Assembly: GCA_903845315.1 (NCBI GenBank)
Contig: CAIMWY010000442.1
Location: 1-12,837, forward strand
Origin: an uncultured Burkholderiales bacterium
GTDB lineage: Bacteria > Pseudomonadota > Gammaproteobacteria > Burkholderiales > Burkholderiaceae
Direction: 5' to 3'
DNA: 12,837 nucleotides
Shown in pieces: positions 6,887 to 12,837 of the stretch. Made by a program: the position numbers and the translations under genes. Below the pieces are notes generated by a model. That model was not told where the DNA came from. It did not search any database and saw only the letters and a list, made by a program, of their open reading frames with translations. Position 1 is the stretch's first letter. Each line of letters begins with the position of its first letter.

Positions 6887-7874
6887 TAGCTGGGTACAAG
6901 CCCAAACCTTGCGCTTGCAAACGCGCCAAGCCCATCAGGGCATCGGTGAAGGGCGTGGCCACGCCGGTGATCTGGCCCAACTCGCGCACCGCACCTACCA
7001 GCGCATCCAACTCCACCGCACGGCGTGCCTGCACGTCTTGCAACATCGAGGTCTTGAAGGCGCCGAGTTTTCGCGTGACCGCATGGCGGTCTTCGGGTTC
7101 TTGCGCAATGGCCAAGCCGATGCGCGAGCCAATCTCTTTGGCCTCCAGCATGACACTGGAAATAAAGCTGCGCACCAGCGGGTCGTCCATGATCTTGTCG
7201 GTGGTGGCGCCGGTCAGCGCACTGATGGGGTTCACACTCATATTGCCCCACAGCTTGTACCAAACATCTTTTTGAATGTGGGGCGACAGGCTGGCGTCAA
7301 AGCCCGCTTGAGCCAGTAGTGCTTGCAAGGTTTGGCCGCGCTCGCTCAAGTCGCCTGAGGGCTCGCCCACGATCAAGCCGTTGCCAAAGTGGTGGTCGAT
7401 CTCGCCCGGGGCGCGCAAAGAACAGCTGGCGTGCACCACGCCACCGAGCACGTGGAGCGCAGGGATGGCGCGTGCAATGCTGCCATCGGCGTCCACACTG
7501 AGCAGCGGCGTGTTGGCATAGGGGCCGCCAAATTGCTGCAAAAACCACCAAGGCACGCCGTTCATCGCGGTCAGCACCGCGGTGTGCGGCCCGATCAGCG
7601 GCGCAATGTGGTGCGCCACCTCCTGCAAGGCCGGGGCTTTGACGGCAATCACCACCAAGTCTTGCACGCCCAATTCCGCGGGCTGGGCGCTGACGTGCGC
7701 GGCCACGGTGCGCGTGGTGCCTGCGCTGTGCAAGCGCAAGCCGTGCTGCTGCAAAGCACGCAGTGTGTCACCGCGCGCCACCAAGGACAGGTGCACGCCG
7801 GGGAGTTGTCCCACACGTGCGCCAATCCAACCGCCAATGGCACCCACACCATAAATACAGACCTTAGAAAACAT
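6882..7874 (-). CDS. panE: 2-dehydropantoate 2-reductase family protein (PanE/ApbA)
   Basis: NADPH-dependent ketopantoate reductase family; the classical reaction makes pantoate for coenzyme A. The 330-residue protein starts with a Rossmann GxGxxG (YGVGAIGG, Gly9 to Gly14). It keeps the family's substrate and catalytic residues: Asn105 in TAMNGVPWW, Lys207 in DVWYKLWGNMSVNPISALTG, and Glu288 in SMLQDVQARRAVELDALV. The active site therefore looks complete. The ATG at 7874 overlaps the TGA of the upstream class II aldolase-like gene by one base (TGATG), so the two are almost surely co-translated; a GTG one codon earlier is an alternative start. As the last gene of a homoprotocatechuate operon it may reduce another branched or hydroxylated 2-oxoacid instead of ketopantoate. 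The symbol marks family membership, not a proven pantothenate role. Confidence 0.85.
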   Translation of the reverse strand: MFSKVCIYGVGAIGGWIGARVGQLPGVHLSLVARGDTLRALQQHGLRLHSAGTTRTVAAHVSAQPAELGVQDLVVIAVKAPALQEVAHHIAPLIGPHTAVLTAMNGVPWWFLQQFGGPYANTPLLSVDADGSIARAIPALHVLGGVVHASCSLRAPGEIDHHFGNGLIVGEPSGDLSERGQTLQALLAQAGFDASLSPHIQKDVWYKLWGNMSVNPISALTGATTDKIMDDPLVRSFISSVMLEAKEIGSRIGLAIAQEPEDRHAVTRKLGAFKTSMLQDVQARRAVELDALVGAVRELGQITGVATPFTDALMGLARLQAQGLGLYPAT

Positions 7875-8632
7875 CACTGCTTGTACCCAGCGTCGATGCG
7901 GTCCACTTGGCGGACCAAGGCGTCAAACACATCCACCCCTGCGCCCCCGTGCTGGTTGTCAAACTGCAGCGAGTCGCGGGTGCACTTGGCGGCCACCGCT
8001 TCGGGCACGGCAATGGGCGCGCCCATGCTCAGCGTGGCGAGTTGAATTTCACAGGCGCGTTGCAGCGTCCACAAAATCGCAAAGGTTTCCGGCACCGTGT
8101 GCCCCCAAGCCAACAGGCCGTGGTTGCGCAAAATCACGGCTTGCTTGCTGCCAATGCTTTGCAACACGCGAGGCCCCTCGTCGGCATGGAGGGTGATGCC
8201 TTCAAAATCGTGGTAGGCCACCATGTCGTGCAATTGCGCCGAATAAAAATTGCTTTGCGACAGCCCGCCTTGCACGCTGGCCACCGCCACCCCTGCGGTG
8301 GTGTGGGTGTGCATCACGCAATGCGCGCCTTCAATGCCGCCATGCAAAGTGGCGTGCACCACAAAACCCGCCGGGTTGACGCGGTGCGTCGAGCCGTCAA
8401 GTACCTGGCCTTGCAGGTTGATCTTCACCAAGTTGCTGGCGGTGACCTCGCTGTAGTGCAGACCAAACGGGTTGATCAAAAACTGCTTGTCGTCGCCGCT
8501 CACGCTGTGTGGCAGGCGCACGGTGAGGTGGTTGTAAATCATCTCGGTCCAGCCCAGCATGGCGAACACGCGGTAGCAAGCCGCCAACTGAACGCGGGCA
8601 GTCCATTCATCGGGATGGAATGTGGCTGACAT
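7874..8632 (-). CDS. Class II aldolase/adducin-family protein
   Basis: Single-domain protein of 252 residues with the class II aldolase/adducin fold. Zinc-ligand histidines of the family are present: His108 and His110 in CVMHTHTTAG, and His171 in VILRNHGLLAWG. In L-fuculose-phosphate aldolase a glutamate (Glu73) sits in PSSEWRFH; the aligned stretch here is NPAGFVVH, with Gly89 at that place, so the classical aldolase base appears missing. This is typical of the adducin-like branch, whose bacterial members mostly have unknown roles. I chose ATG 8632 because GAGGG at 8644-8640 stands 7 bases upstream and the frame then begins 10 bases after the hpaI stop. A longer frame from 8707 would overlap hpaI by 65 bases. 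The stop overlaps the panE-like start by one base. Substrate not known. Confidence 0.86.
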   Translation of the reverse strand: MSATFHPDEWTARVQLAACYRVFAMLGWTEMIYNHLTVRLPHSVSGDDKQFLINPFGLHYSEVTASNLVKINLQGQVLDGSTHRVNPAGFVVHATLHGGIEGAHCVMHTHTTAGVAVASVQGGLSQSNFYSAQLHDMVAYHDFEGITLHADEGPRVLQSIGSKQAVILRNHGLLAWGHTVPETFAILWTLQRACEIQLATLSMGAPIAVPEAVAAKCTRDSLQFDNQHGGAGVDVFDALVRQVDRIDAGYKQ

Positions 8633-8639
8633 GGCTTGA

Positions 8640-8644
8640 CCCTC
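8640..8644 (-). promoter_or_regulatory. Ribosome binding site deciding the start of the class II aldolase-like gene
   Basis: GAGGG on the minus strand, partly inside the hpaI stop codon (TGAGGG), lies 7 bases before ATG 8632. It supports the shorter start and suggests that ribosomes finishing hpaI re-initiate here. Confidence 0.6.
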
Positions 8645-9464
8645 AGTACACCTGGCCTTTGGTGCTGACAGGCGCGGCGGGTGCCAATCCTTCTTTGTAT
8701 TTGGCAACCAAGGCTGAGGTTTGGCGTGACAAGATCATGCTGTCCACACCCACTGCCACAAACAAAGCGCCCAGCGCCAAGTACTGGCGGGCCAAGACTT
8801 CGTCACCCATCAAGATGCCGGGCGCTTTGCCGGCTTTTCGGATGCGGGCAATCGCGTCCACGATGGCTTCTTGCACCTTGGGGTGGGCTTGTTCGCCGAC
8901 ATAGCCCATGGAGGCTGACAAATCATTGGGCCCAATGAACACGCCATCCACACCCGGTGTGGCAGCAATGGCGTCTAGGTTTTTCAGCGCCAGCGGCGTT
9001 TCTGCTTGCACCAACACACACACTTGGTCGTTGGCCTCTTTGCCGTAGTTGGGGAAACGCCCCCAGCGCGAAGCACGCGTGCCCGCCATCCCGCGAATGC
9101 CGCCTTGGCCATCGTTTTGCGGGTAGCGACTGGCTTGCACAATCGCGGCCGCTTGCTCGGGGGTGTCGACCATGGGCACCAGAATCGTGGGCGCGCCCAA
9201 GTCCAGTATTTGCTTGATCAAGGCCGGGTCATGGTGCGGAATGCGCACCACCGGGTGCGAGCCCGGGTAGGCCGCCACGGTTTGTAGCTGGGCCAAGATC
9301 GTGGTCAGGTCGTTCGGGCCGTGTTCGCCGTCGATCACCAGCCAGTCAAAGCCTGCACCTGCGCAGATGTCGGTGGTGACAGTGTTGCCCAGCCCCATCC
9401 ACAAACCAATTTGGGCGTGTTGTTGATGAAGCGCTTGTTTGAAGAGGTTGACAGGTGTTTGCAT
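8643..9464 (-). CDS. hpaI: 4-hydroxy-2-oxoheptanedioate aldolase HpaI
   Basis: Last step of the homoprotocatechuate meta pathway: metal-dependent retro-aldol cleavage of 4-hydroxy-2-oxoheptane-1,7-dioate to pyruvate and succinate semialdehyde. The 273-residue HpcH/HpaI-family protein shows FDWLVIDGEHGPND with catalytic His48, PVVRIPHHDP with the pyruvate-binding Arg74, and the metal ligands Glu155 (LVQAETPLAL) and Asp181 (GVFIGPNDLSASMGY). E. coli HpaI has about 262 residues. Its place in the hpa gene row supports HpaI over related aldolases such as GarL or RhmA. It starts 62 bases after hpaF, the largest gap inside this operon, in a polypyrimidine-rich spacer without an evident Shine-Dalgarno. 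In known hpa operons hpaH occupies the space before hpaI; here it does not. Confidence 0.92.
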   Translation of the reverse strand: MQTPVNLFKQALHQQHAQIGLWMGLGNTVTTDICAGAGFDWLVIDGEHGPNDLTTILAQLQTVAAYPGSHPVVRIPHHDPALIKQILDLGAPTILVPMVDTPEQAAAIVQASRYPQNDGQGGIRGMAGTRASRWGRFPNYGKEANDQVCVLVQAETPLALKNLDAIAATPGVDGVFIGPNDLSASMGYVGEQAHPKVQEAIVDAIARIRKAGKAPGILMGDEVLARQYLALGALFVAVGVDSMILSRQTSALVAKYKEGLAPAAPVSTKGQVY

Positions 9465-9526
9465 GGTGATGGATAAGGTGGAAAAGTAAGGGTTGAAGTG
9501 AAAAAAAGAAAGAGTTAGGCCTGGTT

Positions 9527-9934
9527 TTAGTCGGCCGACTGAAAGAGCGGGTGAAGGTTGCCAAACCGACCGTCAAACACAGGCAGGCCCACGTCGATTT
9601 GCAGCGTGATGCCCACATGGCGGCGCGTCAACAGGTCGACAAAGTGGGCGCGTGCGGTGGCCATTAAAAGTTGCCCGGCATGCTTGTGCGTGGCCTCGCT
9701 GCGGCCCTTGCCCATGCGCAAATTCAGATACACAAAGCCATGGTCGCCGCTGCCGTCGGCCACGGCGTAATGCGCTGCAGGGTAGGCAAACACGCGCACG
9801 CCACCGGTGGGAAACACCTGTTCACCGGCTTCGTCGCGCACGGTGCGCATGGTGTCGGCCAAGCTGCGACACAGCTGGGTCATGTCGGTCTCGCGTTCGA
9901 GTTGGCCGGTGTAGAGGATGACAAGGTGTGGCAT
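9527..9934 (-). CDS. hpaF: 5-carboxymethyl-2-hydroxymuconate delta-isomerase HpaF
   Basis: Small tautomerase-fold isomerase acting between the dehydrogenase HpaE and the decarboxylase HpaG: it converts 5-carboxymethyl-2-hydroxymuconate to its 2-oxo isomer. The protein has 135 residues (about 126 in E. coli) and begins MPHLVILYTGQLE, so the proline exposed after Met removal can act as the catalytic base as in the family. The central GDHGFVYLNLRMGKGRS segment is also typical. It lies 27 bases downstream of hpaD, with no good Shine-Dalgarno visible. A 12-bp perfect palindrome overlaps its final codons. Confidence 0.92.
   Translation of the reverse strand: MPHLVILYTGQLERETDMTQLCRSLADTMRTVRDEAGEQVFPTGGVRVFAYPAAHYAVADGSGDHGFVYLNLRMGKGRSEATHKHAGQLLMATARAHFVDLLTRRHVGITLQIDVGLPVFDGRFGNLHPLFQSAD
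9529..9540. repeat. 12-bp perfect palindrome at the end of hpaF
   Basis: AGTCGGCCGACT reads the same on both strands and overlaps the hpaF stop. With no spacer, it can only form a short 4-bp stem with a GGCC loop in RNA, and no T tract follows directly. It may be chance, a protein-binding site or a weak mRNA 3' element. Confidence 0.4.
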
Positions 9935-9961
9935 GGGGGTGCAAACAAAAGACGGTCGATC

Positions 9962-10885
9962 TTACAAACGTCCAAAGGCTTGGTAGGCGTTGGCTGAACT
10001 GGCTTGTGCGGCGGGGATGTGGGCGCCGTCTTGGGGGGTGACCGGAAACACCGCATTGATTTGCCCGGTGCCTGAGGCACCAAAGTACGGCGTGATGACT
10101 TCGGCCACACCGTCATAGCCCGACCAACCTAAAGCGCCCAGCAGCATGGCCGTGTCGTGCATGAAGCCTTCGCCATGGCTCTTGCTGGCGTACTCGGGCA
10201 GCATCTCGCAAAACGCCGCCCATTCGCCGGCTTGCCACATGCGGATGACTTGGGCGTCGAGCTTTTCCAGCAAGGGGCTCCAAATTTTGAAGGCAAACTC
10301 AGGCGCCAAACCGTTTTGTGCAAAACGGTGGCTCAGCGAGCCGCTGGCCAAAAACGCCACCCGGCCATCGTAGTGCTGCTCAATCGCTTGGCGCATGGCC
10401 CAGCCCAGCCGCGCGCTGTCATTCAAATAGTGCGCCATGCACAGGGCAGACACCGACACCACCTTGAAGTGCTGGTCTGCATTCATGTAGCGCAGCGGCA
10501 CCAGCGTGCCGTACTCGGGCGACAAGGTGGTGGCGTCGTGCGCCAGCGTTTCCACCCCGTGGTCGTTGCACACCCGCGCCAGCAACTGACCAAGCGCCGG
10601 ATTGCCGGGCGACTCATACGCCAAGTTGCTGATGAAGTGCGGCAACTCGTTGCTGGTGTAGCTGCCTTTGAAATGCGCCGCGCAGTTGATGTGGTAGTTC
10701 GCATTCACCAGCCAGTGGGTGTCAAACACCACCAGCGTGTCCACACCCAGGGCGCGACAACGGCGACTGATTTCTTGGTGCCCCTCAATAGCGTCTTGGC
10801 GCGTGCCGTGGCGCGGGCCTGGCAGCTCGCTCAGGTACATGCTGGGCACGTGGGTGATCTTGGCGGCGAGGGCGAGCTGTCCCAT
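9962..10885 (-). CDS. hpaD: 3,4-dihydroxyphenylacetate 2,3-dioxygenase HpaD
   Basis: Ring-cleaving, non-haem iron class III extradiol dioxygenase (LigB superfamily). It opens homoprotocatechuate to 5-carboxymethyl-2-hydroxymuconate semialdehyde. The 307-residue protein carries predicted iron ligands His12 (KITHVPSMY), His57 (VVFDTHWLVNANYH) and Glu239 (SHGEGFMHDTAML), plus the catalytic histidine His186 in LASGSLSHRF. The fold and length agree with HpaD (about 283 residues in E. coli). I chose ATG 10885 because it overlaps the hpaE stop by one base (TGATG) and the family's N-terminal sequence starts there; a longer open frame to 11053 lies inside hpaE and encodes unrelated basic sequence. A run of six G on the coding strand shortly before the ATG may serve as the ribosome site. 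Confidence 0.94.
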   Translation of the reverse strand: MGQLALAAKITHVPSMYLSELPGPRHGTRQDAIEGHQEISRRCRALGVDTLVVFDTHWLVNANYHINCAAHFKGSYTSNELPHFISNLAYESPGNPALGQLLARVCNDHGVETLAHDATTLSPEYGTLVPLRYMNADQHFKVVSVSALCMAHYLNDSARLGWAMRQAIEQHYDGRVAFLASGSLSHRFAQNGLAPEFAFKIWSPLLEKLDAQVIRMWQAGEWAAFCEMLPEYASKSHGEGFMHDTAMLLGALGWSGYDGVAEVITPYFGASGTGQINAVFPVTPQDGAHIPAAQASSANAYQAFGRL

Positions 10886-12357
10886 CACGCCCCCCAATGT
10901 GGAATGTGGTGGCTGCCCATCGAGACCGCCACGTTTTTGGGTTCGCAAAACACCTCGTAACTCCAGGTGCCGCCTTCGCGGCCCGTGCCGCTGGCCTTGG
11001 TGCCACCGAAGGGCTGGCGCAAATCGCGCACGTTTTGGCTGTTCACAAAGCACATGCCCGCTTCAACCGCTGCGGCCACGCGGTGGGCGCAGCCAATATT
11101 TTCGGTCCACACATAGCTGCTCAAGCCATAGGCAATGTCGTTGGCCAGGGCAATCGCATGCGCTTCGTCCTTGAACGGAATCAAGCACGCCACGGGGCCA
11201 AAAATTTCGTCTTGCGCGATCTTCATGCGGTTGTCCACATCGGCAAACACCGTGGGCCACACGTAGTTGCCACGTGCCACATGGGCGGGCAGCTCGGGGG
11301 CATACGAGGGGCGGTCGAGTCCGCCGCATACCAGCGTGGCGCCTTCTTTGGGGCCGAGGTCGATGTAGCTGCGCACCTTGGCCAAATGGGCCTGGCTGAT
11401 CATCGGGCCCACCACGGTGGCCTCGTCCAGCGGGTCGCCCACGCGGATGCGCTTGGCGCGTTCGGTGAACGTGGCCACAAAGTCGGCGTAGATGCTTTGC
11501 TGCACCAAGATGCGGCTGCCAGCGGTGCAGCGCTCACCGTTGTTGGAGAAGATCATGAACACCGCCGCGTCCATGGCGCGCTCCAGATCGGCGTCATCAA
11601 ACACCACAAAAGGTGACTTGCCACCCAGCTCCATGCTGAATTTTTTCAGGCCTGCGGTTTGCACAATGCGGTTGCCGGTGGCGGTCGATCCGGTGAACGA
11701 AATCGCGCGCACATCGGGGTGTGCCACCAGCGGTTCGCCTGCGTCTTTGCCGTAACCGTGCACCAAGTTCAGCACGCCCGGTGGCACACCGGCTTCCAGG
11801 GCCAACTCGCCCAAGCGCGCGGCGCTCAAGGGCGACAGCTCGCTCATCTTGAGTACTGCGGTATTGCCAAACGCCAGACACGGTGCCACCTTCCAGGTGG
11901 CGGTCATGAAGGGCACGTTCCACGGGCTGATCAGCGCGCACACGCCCACCGGATGAAACAGCGTGTAGTTCAGGTGGGTCGGGGTGGGGTAGGTGTGGCC
12001 GTCGACCCGTGTGCACATCTCGGCAAAGTACGAAAAGTTGTCGGCGGCACGCGGCACCAGTTGCTTGCCGGTTTGGGCAATCACCTGGCCGCAGTCCTGG
12101 GTTTCGGTGTGGGCGATCTCCGGCACGTGCTGGGTGATCAGCTCGCCCAAACGGCGCATCACCTTGGCGCGCTCAGTTGCGGGCGTGTTGGCCCATTTGG
12201 GAAAGGCCGCTTTGGCGGCGGCCACCGCAGCGTTGACTTCTGCCGCGCCACCGCTGGCCACTTCGGCCAAGACTTCTTGTGTGGCGGGGTTGATGGTTGC
12301 AAAGTGCTGTGCACTGTCGACAGCTTGGCCGTTGATGAGGTGGTGAATGGTGGACAT
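10885..12357 (-). CDS. hpaE: 5-carboxymethyl-2-hydroxymuconate semialdehyde dehydrogenase HpaE
   Basis: NAD-dependent aldehyde dehydrogenase that oxidises the semialdehyde made by HpaD to 5-carboxymethyl-2-hydroxymuconate. The 490-residue protein (488 in E. coli) has the ALDH signature residues: Asn147 in ISPWNVPF, Lys170 in NTAVLKMSE, the ISFTGSTATG cofactor loop at 219-228, the general base Glu243 in SMELGGKSP, and the nucleophile Cys277 in NNGERCTAGS. The position between hpaG and hpaD makes HpaE the best assignment within the ALDH superfamily. It starts 18 bases after the hpaG stop and ends in a one-base TGATG overlap with hpaD, so HpaE and HpaD synthesis is probably coupled. Confidence 0.95.
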   Translation of the reverse strand: MSTIHHLINGQAVDSAQHFATINPATQEVLAEVASGGAAEVNAAVAAAKAAFPKWANTPATERAKVMRRLGELITQHVPEIAHTETQDCGQVIAQTGKQLVPRAADNFSYFAEMCTRVDGHTYPTPTHLNYTLFHPVGVCALISPWNVPFMTATWKVAPCLAFGNTAVLKMSELSPLSAARLGELALEAGVPPGVLNLVHGYGKDAGEPLVAHPDVRAISFTGSTATGNRIVQTAGLKKFSMELGGKSPFVVFDDADLERAMDAAVFMIFSNNGERCTAGSRILVQQSIYADFVATFTERAKRIRVGDPLDEATVVGPMISQAHLAKVRSYIDLGPKEGATLVCGGLDRPSYAPELPAHVARGNYVWPTVFADVDNRMKIAQDEIFGPVACLIPFKDEAHAIALANDIAYGLSSYVWTENIGCAHRVAAAVEAGMCFVNSQNVRDLRQPFGGTKASGTGREGGTWSYEVFCEPKNVAVSMGSHHIPHWGA

Positions 12358-12375
12358 GGCTTGTTTTTTTGGGTG

Positions 12376-12837
12376 TCAGTTGCGCGCGGGCTGCATGGCA
12401 ATGGTGTTGGTCAGGGCGCCTAGGCCTTCGATCTCGGTCACGACCACGTCGCCCGGCTGGCAGTCCACCACGCCGTCGGGGGTGCCGGTCAAGATCAGGT
12501 CGCCGGGGTAGAGCGTCATGAAATCACTGAGGTACTCGATCAAGGTGGGCACATCAAACATCATGTCGCGGGTGTTGCCGCGTTGTGTGACTTGGCCGTT
12601 GACCGTGGTCTGCAATGCCAAATTCGACGGGTCGCCATAGGTCCGGTGCAGCGACGACGCGTCCACCAACCAGGGGCCTAGCGGCGTGCAGGTGTCGCGG
12701 TTTTTCACCCGCATGTTCGGGCGGTACCAGTTCTCTAGGTAGTCGCGGATGGCGTAGTCGTTGGCCACGCTGTAGCCGCCGACAAAGTCGTAGGCATCGC
12801 TGCGGCGCACCCGCTTGGCGGTTTTGCCGATCACCAC
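12376..12837 (-). CDS. hpaG: HpaG, FAH-family isomerase/decarboxylase, 5' end outside the window
   Basis: Fumarylacetoacetate-hydrolase-fold enzyme of the homoprotocatechuate pathway (5-oxopent-3-ene-1,2,5-tricarboxylate decarboxylase and/or 2-hydroxyhepta-2,4-diene-1,7-dioate isomerase). Only the C-terminal 153 residues are present; the frame remains open to the window edge. Seen are VGGYSVANDYAIRD, which holds the family's metal-binding aspartate in the NDYAIRD motif, then NRDTCTPLGPWLVD, QRGNTRDMMFDVPTLIEYLS, and the nearly universal PGDLILTGTPDGV. The upstream E-x-E metal ligands lie beyond the window. In some genomes HpaG is one two-domain protein and in others two genes (hpaG1, hpaG2); this part resembles the C-terminal domain or HpaG2, and which form applies cannot be seen. 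It is the first hpa gene visible here. Confidence 0.9.
   Translation of the reverse strand: MVIGKTAKRVRRSDAYDFVGGYSVANDYAIRDYLENWYRPNMRVKNRDTCTPLGPWLVDASSLHRTYGDPSNLALQTTVNGQVTQRGNTRDMMFDVPTLIEYLSDFMTLYPGDLILTGTPDGVVDCQPGDVVVTEIEGLGALTNTIAMQPARN

Noticed and set aside
8633..8707. N-terminal extension of the class II aldolase-like frame
   Set aside because: It would overlap hpaI by 65 bases, while ATG 8632 has a well-spaced GAGGG site just after the hpaI stop.
9480..9520. T-rich minus-strand spacer after hpaF as an intrinsic terminator
   Set aside because: There is a run of T on the coding strand, but no GC-rich hairpin with a proper loop directly precedes it, and hpaI follows in the same direction.
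10886..11053. N-terminal extension of the hpaD frame
   Set aside because: The extra 56 codons lie inside hpaE in another frame and encode basic, low-complexity sequence. The family N-terminus and the TGATG junction place the start at 10885.
11659..12423. Plus-strand open frame opposite hpaE
   Set aside because: It is a shadow of the aldehyde dehydrogenase gene, with no start signal and no recognisable domain.

Overview
The window looks like chromosomal DNA from a betaproteobacterium of the Burkholderiales, most likely the Comamonadaceae. This is inferred from the moderately high GC content, the protein styles, the divergent lplT/alr pair, and the homoprotocatechuate gene set. I could not run a similarity search, so the genus is open. 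Genes are tightly packed, with no gene-free stretch over 300 bases. I see no tRNA, rRNA, CRISPR array, insertion sequence or phage gene.

Left part (1-3479, + strand): the 3' part of an ammonium channel gene (amtB) ends at a clear intrinsic terminator. It is followed by glcE and glcF, two of the three subunits of glycolate oxidase, which turns glycolate into glyoxylate. The catalytic partner glcD is not next to them.

Middle part (3464-6852): two membrane transporters on the minus strand, an EamA/DMT-family exporter and the lysophospholipid flippase LplT, are separated by one base. Their stop end overlaps the end of glcF. LplT is divergent from alr (alanine racemase, for cell-wall D-alanine). 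The 100-base space between them holds candidate promoters and a strong ribosome binding site for a possible short leader ORF overlapping lplT.

Right part (6882-12837, minus strand): a co-directional, partly overlapping operon for meta-cleavage of homoprotocatechuate (3,4-dihydroxyphenylacetate). Transcription order is hpaG (5' end outside the window), hpaE, hpaD, hpaF, hpaI, then two extra genes: an adducin-type class II aldolase-like protein and a PanE-like ketopantoate reductase. Together HpaD, E, F, G and I would carry ring cleavage through to pyruvate and succinate semialdehyde. The hydratase HpaH, needed just before HpaI, is absent from its usual place between hpaF and hpaI.

I found no clearly undescribed system. 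The most interesting part is the coupled tail of the hpa operon: an aldolase-fold protein that seems to lack the classical catalytic glutamate, coupled to an apparently intact 2-oxoacid reductase, in a cluster with a missing step.
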